NCBI GenBank assembly: GCA_015179125.1
Contig: WHVA01000331.1
Location: 1-64,000 of the forward strand
DNA length: 64,000 nucleotides
Direction: 5' to 3'
Origin: Gautieria morchelliformis
Lineage: Eukaryota; Basidiomycota; Agaricomycetes; Gomphales; Gomphaceae
The translations under genes and the position numbers were made by a program. Positions 45,619 through 57,817 of this stretch are shown here, piece by piece. Under the pieces are notes generated by a model. The model worked only from the letters and a program-made list of their open reading frames with translations, was not told the origin of the DNA and made no database searches. Positions within the stretch are counted from its first letter, which is position 1. Every line of letters begins with the position of its first letter.

Positions 45619-46040
45619 AGCCAGCAATTGTCGATGCAAATGGACGCTTGTATGGGCGCTTCGAACACGGCAATCAGTACCGCCATCACAACTGTTTTAC
45701 CATCGTGGCGTCTGACAAGAATCCGTCCGACTGATCCTGTCGTGCGTCTCTACTGAGCCCAGCGGTTGTACTTAGCTCAAATGCTTAGCAATGATTGGCG
45801 TATATAGTAAGTATCACACCACGATACTACACTGGCATCTCAGTAAGTGACACGGTACTTTTAATTGAATCAAGAGATGTCGATGGACCCTTGATCAGCG
45901 ACGGGCCGCATCAGGCGGCTTTCGCCTCACAGCCTTCTGACAAATCCAATGCCAAAGATAACTTCGACGCTGGAAGCTATAAGTATAGGGTTGCCTCACT
46001 TGCGATCACAGCTCATTCACCATTAATTCAGCACCCCTTT
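45619..46040. other. intergenic spacer
   Basis: The right flank of the non-LTR insertion, upstream of the cysteine-rich gene. No other gene is supported. An open frame extends upstream of the chosen start of that gene to 45795 but has no matching features. Confidence 0.35.
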
Positions 46041-46380
46041 ATGACGGTCCAGGACTCTGACGCTCCACTACCCAACCCCTACGAGAAACAACCTCAGGGC
46101 AATGTCGAGATGACAACCTCGGGCGCTGGCGCCCCTCAGAGTCCCTGGACCCCTTCTCCCATGGTCGAGCCTCCTGATATGTACGAAGAAAGCACAAAGA
46201 ACGGGATGAAATGTTGTTCTTGTGGGGCTCCGGGGACGTCAGATGGCTGTGGTACTATAATCTCGGGGTGCGTTCGGGACATCGGTTGCAATTTTAGCAA
46301 TTGGTTATATATCTGACGCGTCTAGGCTCCTTTGCTGTATCTTCTTCCCGGTTGCACTCTGTAGTGGTTGTACGTGCTGA
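46041..46380 (+). CDS. small cysteine-rich protein with hydrophobic tail
   Basis: I do not recognise the family. The start MTVQDSDAPLPNPYEKQPQG at 46041 is followed by a Pro/Ser-rich segment (SPWTPSPMVEPPDMYEE), then MKCCSCGAPGTSDGCG. A donor GTGCGT at about 46269 joins through a 57-bp intron to GLLCCIFFPVALCSGCTC and the stop at 46378-46380. The spliced tail has nine cysteines in 38 residues around one hydrophobic stretch (LLCCIFFPVALC). It looks like a small membrane-anchored or metal-binding cytosolic protein; LITAF-like and plasma-membrane cysteine-rich proteins have a similar layout but the spacing does not match well. The upstream open frame could lengthen the N-terminus to 45795. Confidence 0.5.
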
Positions 46381-48770
46381 GGGATTATATATCCGCGTCC
46401 TTGGAAGTGAGTTTGCAGATCTCAAAGCAGGAATTTTAATTGATACACATATATTCACGTCCAGTTGGTCTGTCATGTGTTCTACGTCCTCACGAACTTC
46501 TCATATATGTAGAGCGCCGGTTGCTCCGTCTTCTCTATTGTCCCACCACCCCCCACCCACCCATATTCGGAGTGTATCTGGCGAGTCGCCGATGCGACTT
46601 ATTCTCCTGGATTGGTGCTTCGATATTTCCAAACAGTACATATAATTCGTCTCCGTCCCGGGATGTGCACCAACCAGCAATTCGCCCCAGCCGTACCTAG
46701 CGCATCGACAGCTCTTCCGCTCGCCGAGTCGCATGGCACTGGGACCGTTCAAAGTTGCTATAAATCCGCTAGTCTTTCAGTCGCGGACAAGGGCATCGTT
46801 GGAAATATATTGTTGTTGGGAAGATGCAAGCAAATGCTCTCGGTTGTCAGCGTTTGTGCGTTATCGATGTTGTGTAACAATGTAATCCGCAGTAATTTCA
46901 CGACATGTCAAATTTAACAGCCATGCGTCGAGCTCGCTCTTATAACGAATCCCGACCGCTTTCAGGACAACTCTTCAGACACGGAAGCGTGACTTATCCA
47001 CGAGATTGAGTCTACTCCATGCTGGTCTATGCCGATGATAAAGCTCCACCAGTGCTGACATGATCAGTGTAAACAACACGAATGTCGAAGCAACCGAGAA
47101 GAACATAAACACCCCGGCAGCTATCTCATCAACAGCGATATATTACGTTAGTGAATGCGCCACAGCCGCAGAAGAACATCCCATATGACGAGTTGCACAT
47201 CAAACGTTCATTCATTGATGGCAGACGTCGCGACATGCATTCTCTTGGAGTCATACATTCCAATCGTCCCCTATCTATCAGAAGGGGAGCCAATGTGACA
47301 TGATGAGACGCGAGTCAAGAGAGGAGAATCAGCTTATATTATCGACTCAGTCCGCTCGACATGTACGTTCATTGAAGGGCCGTACGAAAGAAAGTAATGT
47401 TGCAACCCTGTCTCAGCTTGCGAGAACGAGTCTGCAAGTGGGGAAGGAACAAAATTAACAGGTTTCAAATGAAGGGGAGGAATAGTTGACCTAGAACTCG
47501 GAAGTTGGGGCGAAAGCCCGAACTTTTTCGCACGCAATTCCCACCCTTGAGCAAGGGGATTGGCGACTTAGTTCAACGACGAACGAGTAACCCATGCAGA
47601 TCTGAGATGTCCCCTTGAGGCTCTCCAACGGGAAAATCGTGGGAAAGCTGCAGGCACCAGGCACTTGTACTTGCCTTGTCTTATTCATAGCTTCCGAGAC
47701 ATAGAGTCCTCCGTGCCACTTCCCCGGCGTATTTCCAGAGAAGGGGTCTGCCAGTATCAGCAAAAACTGGGCTCTGGAGGCTACAGTATCACCAGACCGG
47801 TTTGTTGAATTAAGGCTGTGCCCTGCAGTAATAGAAAATTATGGGGGCAGCTTCAATGAGAATTCCAACGGTGGCCAAGGGTCTACCAGGCAACTTCGAG
47901 CAGAAGCCCGGTCCGCGAGTCATGTAAGCCACTCGATAATATCTGCATGTGACGGACCGTCATTTGACATACTAAAAGTCAGCAATACAGCATAAATCCG
48001 TGTCTCACGAGCAATACGTGCTTAGCTTGTCTCGTTCCCGGATCAATCCAGTCTTCGGAGTTTATGTAATCCGAGGTTTGCCAAATCCAGTATTGCCTGT
48101 TCGGAAGTCGATTACACTGGCTCTACTTTGGCGGCGAACAAGTCCCCGTCTGTGGCTATTCAATTGGAAGAAACTTTCGCTCCAGGAGCTTCTACGATAT
48201 CGAAAAGCGAGGCCATGAGTCCATGACCCCATCATTAATTGCGCCGAAGACGAGCCTCGCCAAACATCCCGGAATGACATCAGTGACCTTCTCGGCCATC
48301 GATCAAGGGTAGAATTCTCTCAGGGTCGTGCCCTTGAGGGATAGAAGAAGACAATTTTGACGTCCCTGCAACTTTATGGCGTGTGCGTCGCCGTTTAAAT
48401 AGCCGAGTCTACTCAATTGATTCTCTCTATTCGGAACAGGCAATTTTAACTTCGGCTAAGCAAATCAAGTCCCATGGTTGGGAAATCATTATGAGTGATT
48501 CCCGTGATTGTCGCTCGAGATCCAGCTATTTGACCGGAGATATCAATTGAGTATGCAACTCCTAGTATAATATCCTACCGGGCGTATGGATGGCTCATGA
48601 TCAATGATTTTTTCGAAGTTCCCTTGCGGGCAGATTGGAAAATGATAAACACAATGTACGTGACTGGATTCAGCTGAACTACGTATGCTCGCAGCCTTAG
48701 TTTTTTTTTTCTGTCCTTTCATGACGGTAAGTACTGGATGTACAATAATTTACACCCCTACTTTAGTTAA
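46381..48770. other. long stretch without a convincing gene
   Basis: A minus-strand reading 46975-47130 ends in a tail (AGVFMFFSVASTFVLFTLIM, then VELYHRHRPAWSRLN) with one membrane helix and a stop; it might be a last exon. A 90-codon minus frame at 47491-47763 (LADPFSGNTPGKWHGGLYVS) also looks protein-like but could not be linked to other exons. I recognise neither. From 47770 to 48770 I see only short unsupported frames. Confidence 0.3.
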
Positions 48771-50739
48771 TCAGTCCGATCGCGTGTATTTCACTCCAGG
48801 AAAGGTTCGTTCCTGGCGATCCCTAAGCATAACGTTCTGTGTCTGAATCCAAATTCTAATGCATATAAGAAATGTTTCGGGACTCAGACCGATGGTTACT
48901 CCTCCCCCTAACACCTCCGGTGGTATATGGCACCGCTGCGTCAATAATATAGTTGATTCAAAGCAATGTCCGCGATAAACTCTGATACAATATTTTACCG
49001 GCGACACAGTACTGCTACAGAGTCCGTGAACTGATGGACAAGAAAACGGGCTACTCCTAATGATCGCTTTAAGTCCGCTATGGCTCGCTGTTGCTTGATC
49101 GGTTTGAATACTCACCATAGAATCAAGGCCAGATTCCACAAACTGATCTTGACCGAACAACCTGGAGGAGTGGTGGTTTTCATGACTGAGCATACCTGCC
49201 CAGCCACCCGTTTGTGTCGTCGACGTTGAGTATTTAGGAATGGTATGGTCGCCAGAAGTCAAGAAATCCTCGGTGTCGTTGGTATTCTTTGAAAATGCGG
49301 ATATTCGCCGCCCAAACGAGTATGTACCTTCCAAACAAAGGGAGTTAGGGAAATGACTCTGGTCTTGCTCTCCGAAGACAGGACTCGATGATGCAGACCA
49401 TTGGTCGGAGGGTATTCCAGATAGGTCTGATTCTATATTACCGTCGTCCGCGTCTCTCGAAGAACTAGCTTTGGAAGCTGAAGATTCCGCGTGTCCATTT
49501 ACGTTTTCTACTACATGAAAGGAGGAGTCTTCCGGAATCGCTGGGGATTCCAGAAGATTCTCGGTAAGAGATGCTCTCGGGCAGATGCTCGTAGTCGACA
49601 CTTACCAATGCTAGTTACCGAGGTAGACACAGGGAGAGTCGAGAAGGTATCACAGGTATAGGTGGCCTCTGTGGCCAAACGGTTGCTAAGGTAATCCTGC
49701 CAAGTGTTGCTGGGCGTCGTGAATACGAGGTTGCCTGCATTGTTCGATTGAGTGGGAAATGTCGCGCCGTACAGTCTGTATCAAAACTCATACCGTCATC
49801 ACCCATCATAGCAACTTCTCGACTGTTCATTTGTTGCCGACGAGAATCCGTGGGACGTCGGAAGCCAGCTGGCGCGACTTGGGGCTCGCTACAAGCGCCA
49901 CCAGCACCTCGAACGCGAAGACTTTCTCTACCGACGGGACCAAAGACACTGTGAGTAACACGTTTTATGATCGTGCTTGCTAAAGAATCCTTTGCCAAGT
50001 CGAAAACCAGTGTTTTGGCTCGCACGTCGTTGGATGAAATGATCACACCGAGTAAAGCCTCAGCTTCATGGAGCCGACTTTCCAATGCGCTCAGGTATCT
50101 GTTGTAAAATTGATTTTTGGACTATTGGACATGAAAAGGAAGTATGGAGTAACCTACCCTTTCGGGGATCCTCGTTTTTGGCTGGGTTCTGTTGACAGTA
50201 ATTAGCTCTGTGGTAGGGAAGGAGTGACAACGGCCGTAATCACCGAAAAACGTGCAGTCTATGCAAAGGGCTGTTAACGGTGCACGACTCTGATTAAGGC
50301 TGACCGCTCACCATAGCCAGACAGAAGGCAGCTGCGACACGGCACAGAGCTGTTACCTGAATGGTCGCACCTGCTCTTGGTCTTTCTGCACTGATCGCAA
50401 GCGGAACGATAGTGTTACCTACGATGGTCAATCTAATTATGTCGAGGAAAAATGCTCACCCCTCGACGTTCGCCGATGCTTGACTTTGTCCCCACGGTAC
50501 GTCTGGGATGAGTCACCATCAGTGGCCGTGGTATCGGTGTCCGAAACTATCGACGATCCTCGGAAAGGCACGATGTCCAAGTAGAAGATCAGCCTTGAGG
50601 CAGGTGAAGGGCAACACGAGGCTTTAAATGCCGGAAGCTGCAGGCATCTTATAGCGCCACTGGTCGCAAGTGTGAGATGGCATCTGGAACTTGGAAGCTC
50701 GGGATCTGAATACAGAGGTAGCTCCGGCTCAGTCTGCAT
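48771..50739 (-). CDS. Zn2Cys6 transcription factor, short or truncated
   Basis: The binuclear zinc cluster is clear on the minus strand near 50401-50257: CDQCRKTKSRC, CRSC and, after an intron, a following Cys in ALCIDC. These six cysteines would coordinate two zinc ions in a GAL4-type DNA-binding domain. A basic linker (RTQPKTRIPE) and a coiled-coil start YLSALESRLHEAEALLG follow at about 50125-50030, the usual dimerisation segment. The serine-rich exon from about 49600 (PAIPEDSSFHVVENVNGHAE) continues to 48771, but the regulatory domain expected downstream is missing. The upstream ORF beginning at 50739 does not join cleanly: the frame of the zinc cluster has a TAA just before it. The protein may be short, or the gene may be broken at both ends. 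Confidence 0.55.
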
Positions 50740-52015
50740 ATTGTCATCGTTAAATTTTTGACATGGCCCCGGTCTGGGGTCGGTGGACTCGGACCATGAT
50801 TACCTACAAGTCTTAGAACTAGTACGAAGTTCCGTGCTCCAGGGCCATGGCGAAAATAACTGCCCTAATCATATTGGACCAGAGGCCAACCCGTAATAGG
50901 ATAGAGGACCTCGAAAGTGTGAACTAGATGGAGTTATCGCATCCGTGGTGGGTCAGGGATCGATGGTTCTGGACCAGGACCGTGGGAGCAATTGACCCTG
51001 AGGCCTGACTACAGGGTCGTCTCCCCTTCCCCATACAATTCCCTGTGTCACCTTCTCTTTATCGTGCTGGACTTCGAAAGGAAAACTCTCATCCACATAA
51101 TGCGTGAAAGTTGAGTAGAGCCACTATCACCCCCAAGGCATAGACCATCAACATCTGAAGTCCATGGTGAGCGACAGCAACTGTGAAAGGCGATGGAGAA
51201 GTTCCATGGCCGCCGTCGCTTTACTTCGTCCAAGTAATATACTCTGGAACGCTAAAGGCCAGCTTCAATCCATTTGCCAAGTTTCCTGTTGACACTGATC
51301 CGACTAACCGCCAATAGGAGTACACCCCGTTCCTTACAGAGTCGTCATAGAGCACCAACCCAGTAAACACTAGTCATAACAGAGCGGAGCTCGTGACGCT
51401 GGAAAATTTGATGCTCCTTGATGTACAAGGCGATACGTCCTCCAATTTGGCAAAATACTAGGAGGGGGGATTGCCATGCTGCGAGAAACTGTTGAGACTA
51501 TGTCTTTGGAATGTCAGCTTCCAACTGGTAGACTTATAGCGTAGCATGACCGTTGAGGAAGCCAGATCAGATCAGATATGCCGGATCCTAACATATCAGG
51601 TGAGAAGCAAAGAGATGTCATGACGTCAGCGAATGCTATCATCTTAGACATTTATATTGTATAGCATCGTTGAAGTGCTCAACTTGAAGCCATTACAGAT
51701 TGAGCAGCTGAGCTGAGGTTACGGAGGTGCGTGCAAACAGCTTGAAGCCAGAGCTCAGCGCTCAAGTCAGAGGGCGCAGGCCATATTCTTCTGAGCGGAT
51801 GAGATTCGAATTAAGAATTATGCATGCGGCCGTTGCAAGCCAAATTCCCTGCTAATTTCGAGCAAGCAAGCCCTGCGGCTACGGTAAGGTGTGGCACGTG
51901 ATATATAGCCGAAGCTCACTAGACATGTTCTTGCCGCGAAAGGAAATTCATTAGCGTACGGGATCGCCCACGGTCTTCCTCGACAACGCCAGCAACGTTA
52001 GAAGAAACCAAGAGC
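50740..52015. other. gene-free region upstream of the aminotransferase
   Basis: No supported coding sequence was found in 1.3 kb; only short shadow frames. Near 51905 GGCACGTGATATATAGCCG combines a CACGTG box with a TATA-like ATATATA about 115 bp before the aminotransferase start. Confidence 0.4.
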
Positions 52016-53868
52016 ATGCAGCAGCCTCGCCCCACGTCGATCTTGCACAGAACGCCTTGGAGGCCACCCGTAGCTGTATCTGGCAAAGGTAAGTCTGTGA
52101 GCGATGGTGATGATAAGGGTTCAATCGATTAACCTCATATTCCAAGGCATATACATTGAGCTTGAGGATGGCCGAAAGGTCATCGATGCTGTCGGCGGAG
52201 CAGCTGTTACATGCATTGGAAATGGTCATCCGGAAGTCGTCAAAGCCATCCAGGATCAGATAGAGACACTGGCCTGTGTGTTCGTGCCCATGATGGTCTT
52301 GATTGTCATATTGAACCCTATGGAATAGACGTATACAATATGCAATTGTCAAACGGACCGGCAGAGCGGCTTGCAGAAGAGCTCGTAGCATCAGGAAATG
52401 GTGCATTCGAATTATGTGGTTATGTTTCTGGAGGTATAATCTCCATCTTTGTGCTGGAGATTTAACTCTCATCTGATTATGTGTAGGTTCGGAGGCCATG
52501 GAAGCAGCCCTGAAGCTTGCGCGTCAGGTACCGTTTCTAACCATTTGATGTTACAATCATCAGTTTTGATTCCACAATTCCCAAAGTACTTTCAACATAC
52601 AGGACAACCGCAACGCTCCAATTTCATTGCACGGCACCTTTCTTACCATGGTAATACTCTCGGTACCTTGAGCGTCGCCTCTCACCCGGGTCGGCGCGGC
52701 CCTTACGAAGGTATTTTGGATCGTGAACATTTTCACCATGTCTCTCCAGCATACGCCAAGCGATTTCAAAAGAAAGGTGAGACAGAGGAAGAGTATGTGG
52801 CTCGGCTCGCCAAGGAACTTGATGACAAGTTCACCGAGCTTGGGCCTGACACGGTCATCGCCTGTGAGTCTAAAGTGTATGCGAACTGAATGCGACTTGT
52901 AATCGTCTTCAAGTTGTCGCAGAGACAGTAGTAGGTGCCACAACAGGAGTAGTTCCTGCCCCGAAAGGATACTTTAAGGCCATGAAGGAGATAGTCCATA
53001 AGCATGGTGCCTTATTCATTTTGGATGAAATTATGTGCGGCATGGGGCGTTAGTGTAAACCACACATATACTCTCCCAATTTCTGATTATCTTGTCACAG
53101 GGATGGGAACTTTGCATGCATGGGAGAGTTTCGGAGACGGCGCAGCTCCTGACATCCAAGCCGTCGCCAAAGGACTAGGTGGCGGGTACAAATCAGTCTT
53201 TCTACTTCTTGCATAGCCATTATTCACCGTCTCTTCTGACAGCTATGCTTCAATTGGGGCTGTGCTGATTAACAAATGTGTCGCAAGTGGGATCAGAGAC
53301 CGCAACGGATTTTGGCAGCATGGTCACACGTACCAGGTGGTTCTGTTTATTTTGTTCTCGTACACATTGCTGAGTTATTCGATCAGGCGCATCCCATGGC
53401 ATGCGCAGCTTCTCTGGCGGTCCAAACTGTGATTCGAAAGGACAACCTGCTAGCCAACAATCTCAAACAAGGTGCTCATCTATTCTCGCTTCTTCGATCG
53501 CGACTGCTCGCTCCGGATAGCCCGGTAGCGCAATATGTTTTCGACATCCGAGGCGGTGGTCTCTGGTACGGCATCGAATTTGCTGTCCCCTCGAAGAAGT
53601 TTGCCACGGAGAAGTTTGGAATGCTCGTGCAAGCACGTTGCCTGGTTAATGGTCTGATCATTATGGGTTTGACGGGCGGTGCCGATATTGAAGGCAAGAG
53701 TGGTGATCACTGCATGTTGTCTCCTGCCTACAATGTCACGCGAGAAGAAGTAAGCAAAATTTCGGTCCGCGAATACTATTCTCTGAATACTATCGTATCC
53801 AGATTGAGACGATTGTGGACATCTTCGTCCAGAGCGTGGAAGAGGTTGTGAGAGAGAGCGGGCTCTAA
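52016..53868 (+). CDS. class-III PLP-dependent aminotransferase
   Basis: The start MQQPRPTSILHRTPWRPPVA at 52016 is spliced (donor GTAAGT) to GIYIELEDGRKVIDAVGGAA and GNGHPEVVKAIQ. Later blocks are YHGNTLGTLSVASHPGRR, AETVVGATTGVVPAPKGYF, LFILDEIMCGMGR (the cofactor-binding Asp) and DIQAVAKGLGGG, whose lysine should bind pyridoxal phosphate. The C-terminal domain includes HPMACAASLAVQTVIRKDN, FDIRGGGLWYGIEFAV and DHCMLSPAYNVT, ending VEEVVRESGL with stop 53866-53868. The subfamily resembles fungal 4-aminobutyrate/ornithine-type aminotransferases; the exact amino donor cannot be named. Intron positions after TTGCATAGCC (about 53193-53241) and near 53766 are inferred, and no lesion remains when they are spliced. 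Confidence 0.87.
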
Positions 53869-54264
53869 GCGTTAGCGTGTTTGGCACATATCACAGAGTG
53901 AGAAAGTGTTGCCCTTAAATTAGATCGATAAACCCACCCAATGTCTTGTGCTGGTTTCATTGACAAATCCATAGGAAAGATACCAATAGGGTTTTCAAAG
54001 TAAGGGTGGATTATTTACATACCGATATGAGCCTTCGTGTGATTCGACGTGCTTTGTAGGTGCATTTTGTCAGCACCTTCCATAATTTTTATTATTATAC
54101 ATGTACTAGCGTCGAGTTTAGGATGAGGGGTATCTCGTTTACATCACGCTTTGCGTTGTGCTTGGATTCAATTGAGGTTCGATTTCATCTGTGAGTGTGA
54201 CTCCACGTGCGTAAACGGTAACCATGTCACACCGCCGCACCTAAGAGCGCGTTTTTTTCCAGCG
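53869..54264. other. intergenic, COG8 promoter region
   Basis: No gene seen. The upstream in-frame ATG at 54151 would extend COG8 by 38 poorly conserved residues and is not preferred. Confidence 0.4.
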
Positions 54265-55926
54265 ATGAATTCGTTGCCCACCTTAGCCGATTTGCTCTCC
54301 TCTCAATCACAAGACCCGAAATATCTATCGTCTCCTCAGACCTCCTCGTATCTCACATACCTGACTTCATTACCACTGCCATCGCTCCTCACAGAACCTC
54401 AAACACTTAATGATGAGATCAGCACACTAACCTCTCAACTCACCAACCTCTGTACTTCTGAGTACTCCACTTTTCTTTCTCTTCATTTGACAGCCACCAC
54501 ACTTTCGGACAGCCTGTCATCCTTTTCGTCATCCCTGGACTCTTTGCTCGAATCTATCCCTACCCTCGAATCTGAAACTCAGGTTTTCGCATCATCGACA
54601 CAGACTATCCAGTCCCAAAGAAGAAAAGCTACACTTGTACTTGAACAGCATGACAAGCTTCTCGACATCTTGCAGATACCCCAACTTATTGACACATGTG
54701 TCAGGAATGGCTATTATTCCGAGGCCATGGACCTTTCTGCGCACACGTCGACTCTCCTTGCGCAATTCCCCACAGTTCCTGTCATCATAGACGTAGCCGC
54801 AGAAGCAGAACGTGCCATTAGGCTAATGTCTTCGCAGCTTCTTGTGCTTTTAAGAGAGCCAGCGAAGCTCCCAGCATTATTTAAAGCGGTTAATTTCCTT
54901 CGTCGAATGGGAACGTTTGGCGAAGAGGAGCTGGCACTCGCATTTTTGACAAGTCGAGCCATGTATCTCGAGGGTGTATTCAGCAGCATTGACTCGCAGC
55001 GGACAGATCCTACACGGTACCTTCGGCGATATGTCGATATATTCAGGGAAGGAGTTTACGATGTTGTGACACAGTATACCAGCATTCTACTGGATCGCGT
55101 CTCCCAGAACGCCGAGCTGCATGCCACACTGCTGGATTTTCTCCAGACTTACACCCACACCCATATTTCAAAGCTAGTGGCACTCCTCAATAGCACAGTT
55201 CCTCTGATTGAGGACCCAACATCTCTTACCTCCCTTCTCACCCAACTCACATACTGTGCCACATCATTCTCGAGGATTGGGCTCGATTTCCAAAGTGTCC
55301 TTCACCAACCTTTTGCCGACGCTGTCCTGACGACAGCGGCCAAATCGCTTTCGAAGGCGTCCGATGATTTCCTTAGCCAAACGGATAAGAATGTGCAGCA
55401 CCCGCCATCCATCTGGTTTATCACGCCGTCATTGCTAGGTTCTCTTTCACAGCAGCTTCCCCCGGAAATAGACATAGATGCACCGGTGCATATCGCGCCT
55501 GCTATTATCTCACAGTATCCCCCACTCGCATCGTATACCAACGCCGTCATTGCAGCACTTAATTCACTTCGGTTGTTGGCGCCCATATCACTATTTCCAG
55601 AGGTAAATAAAATGCTAGAAGCTTCTCTTTCAGCTGTAGGCAGGGGACTTCTGGCTCGGGCCAAAGCTATTAAAGCTGAGGGAAAGGACCATGGGGAAGC
55701 TAATGGCGTTGAGAGCCTGGTACTCGATGCGGCGGGATCAGTATACCTAAAGTGTTTGGTGCCATTCGCTCTGCGAGCGTTAAAGGAGGGGGTGTACGGT
55801 ATGAGGACTAGTAAGGGCAATGTTGAATCTGGTGAACTCGCGGCAGTGAAAAAAGACTGGGACGACTGGCTATCTCCAAATATCGACACAAGTGATGAGA
55901 CTGGGGCAACTGATGCAGTGGAATAA
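54265..55926 (+). CDS. COG8: COG8, conserved oligomeric Golgi complex subunit
   Basis: The start MNSLPTLADLLSSQSQDPKY at 54265 gives 553 residues in one uninterrupted exon. The N-terminal third is coiled coil (LNDEISTLTSQLTNL, LESIPTLESETQVFASS). The Dor1/COG8 core has QHDKLLDILQIPQLIDTCVR, YYSEAMDLSAHTSTL, RRMGTFGEEELALAFL and YLRRYVDIFREGVYDVVTQY. COG8 is part of lobe B of the vesicle-tethering complex that sorts glycosyltransferases in the Golgi. The intronless structure differs from the intron-rich neighbours but fits other fungal COG8 genes of similar size. The 3' end lies 50 bp from the convergent amidohydrolase gene. Confidence 0.88.
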   Translation: MNSLPTLADLLSSQSQDPKYLSSPQTSSYLTYLTSLPLPSLLTEPQTLNDEISTLTSQLTNLCTSEYSTFLSLHLTATTLSDSLSSFSSSLDSLLESIPTLESETQVFASSTQTIQSQRRKATLVLEQHDKLLDILQIPQLIDTCVRNGYYSEAMDLSAHTSTLLAQFPTVPVIIDVAAEAERAIRLMSSQLLVLLREPAKLPALFKAVNFLRRMGTFGEEELALAFLTSRAMYLEGVFSSIDSQRTDPTRYLRRYVDIFREGVYDVVTQYTSILLDRVSQNAELHATLLDFLQTYTHTHISKLVALLNSTVPLIEDPTSLTSLLTQLTYCATSFSRIGLDFQSVLHQPFADAVLTTAAKSLSKASDDFLSQTDKNVQHPPSIWFITPSLLGSLSQQLPPEIDIDAPVHIAPAIISQYPPLASYTNAVIAALNSLRLLAPISLFPEVNKMLEASLSAVGRGLLARAKAIKAEGKDHGEANGVESLVLDAAGSVYLKCLVPFALRALKEGVYGMRTSKGNVESGELAAVKKDWDDWLSPNIDTSDETGATDAVE

Positions 55927-55976
55927 GCAGTTAGGCCTTAGGAATGATGGCATTTATACAGATGAGGTTTATCTAA

Positions 55977-57666
55977 TCAGACCGCCTTTCCATCCTGTTT
56001 GAAGACTTTGCCTCCTTTCATCACAAAGGAGATACTATCAGGATCGACGGCCTTTTCGAAATCTTCCTCAAGATCGAAGTCAGTAGCTATAATGTCGGCA
56101 GCGAAGCCCTTCCTGATGGCCCCAAATGGCACGTCGTTGTCTCCAGTAATCCTCACATCTTCCTGCAACTGGGGGATCCTACCAATCCGCTCTTGGCCGC
56201 TTTCTCCTTCCCACTGCAGGCCCCTCACACATTCCCATCCGCATAAAGTAGCCCATTGGAGGACGCTCTTATAATCTGCACCCAGCCGTACCATAAGTTT
56301 CAATTCGAGGGCATTCTCTCCATGAGAGAACACGCCTGTGTCTCCCCCGCAAGCAATCTTGAGACCATCAATTGCCAAGGCACGCTGAAACGTCGATGCG
56401 GCTTTTTCCCAACGTTGGGAACCAGTATCAGCAGGGCGATGTGTATAATATGCTGCGAGGGTCGGGACCCAAAAAACATCCCGGTTTCGTAAAACTAGGA
56501 GTCGCTTCTCGGATATATTCAGGCCATGCTCTATAGAATGAGGGATGACCTTGCTATCGTGGAGGAACAGGGCGGTAGCATCTTCATGTAAATGTATTGC
56601 TGTTTTGACGCCCAGCATGTTTGCAGTTGAGATTATCTCTTCCAGCTCGTCTTGATGGAAAGTGGGTATAGCCGTCGAAGCAATATGGGAAGATACATCT
56701 CGCATCCTAGAACGGGAAGGGTAATCTTGATCGAAAACCAACGGCACGCATCTGAGATCAAGTGCTTGGACGAGAATTAATGATAATCACCTCCGTAGAT
56801 CTGTCAACAATGAAGCTTGAAACTTGGAATAATCAGATGAAGAATCAGAGATAACATTACCTTTATCCAATCGGCGCCAGCCCCAATTTGACGACGGACT
56901 GCCGCTCTACACCCTCCTTTACCGTCAACAGCCTCTGCTCCTGTAATGCCTTCTACGCCCTCGATGTTCATATGGTGGCCCCCCTTGGGACCTAAGTGAA
57001 GTTACGCTGGTTGACATGTTCGGATTCTCGCCGGAGGGAGAGTTCTTACCATAACTTCCAGTTGTAACCAAGGCACGATTCGCACAAAAGTAACGAGGAC
57101 CTGGAATCAGAGCATCTGCACCCGATAAACACTTTCGAAGTGTAATGTCTGCATCTCCAGCACCTTCGGTCCCAAGGTCCCTAATTGTAATGTTAATCAA
57201 AGATAGAGTGCCTTTTCGATCACGCTCACTTGCCTAACAGTCGTGAAACCTGCTAGAAGTGTTTTCTTGGCGTGTGTGACGGCTCGTACAGTACGCTCGG
57301 TGATTGTTTCCCTTGTTACCTGATCCTCCCATGAGGTTTCTGTGTACGGGTGGAGAAAGACTATACGTATAGTTTATGTTGGCGGACAGGTTTCGAGAAT
57401 AACCGAGCATGCTCACAGTGCACATGAGCGTCCACGAACCCGGGCAATACAGTCTGCTGCCGAAGGTCAATCACATTGTCCCCGTCTGAATGAAGGAGCA
57501 AAATCTGCTCCTCGGAAGACAATGTATGAATGTCGAGGATAATGCCACGGCGTGCACAGGTGGTGATGAGTTGATCTGACAGAAATTGTTTGGAGTAGGA
57601 ATCAAAAACCCTTCCCGCGAGTATTCTATTATGTTCGGGCCCGGGGTAGGAATGGGACAATTGCAT
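55977..57666 (-). CDS. amidohydrolase (imidazolonepropionase-like)
   Basis: The start MQLSHSYPGPEHNRILAGRV at 57666 leads into DLRQQTVLPGFVDAHVH, the HxH metal-binding motif after strand 1. Spliced exons give TETSWEDQVTRETITERTVR, DLGTEGAGDADITLRKCLSG, GPRYFCANRALVTTGSYG, GADWIK (about 56890; its lysine sits where carbamylated lysine or metal ligands occur), SIASTAIPTFHQDELEEIIS-like helices, AIHLHEDATALFLHDSKVIP, IEHGLNISEKRLL and GGDTGVFSHGENALELKLM (the conserved Asp). The C-terminal strand is GKVFKQDGKAV, stop 55977. This is a metal-dependent amidohydrolase of the fungal imidazolonepropionase-like group; its substrate is unknown. No lesion was found after splicing. Confidence 0.83.
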
Positions 57667-57817
57667 TTTCAGTAGGAAAAGGTGTTAGATCCCCAGGGCA
57701 CTTGTGTTAAGACCAGGGTGGTTACCCTCGGACAGAAATAGGGATGACCCGGACACTCGGAGGGCCAATCAAGTAATAGTTGACAGCTGGACGTCGAAAA
57801 GTTAAAAATACAGAAGA

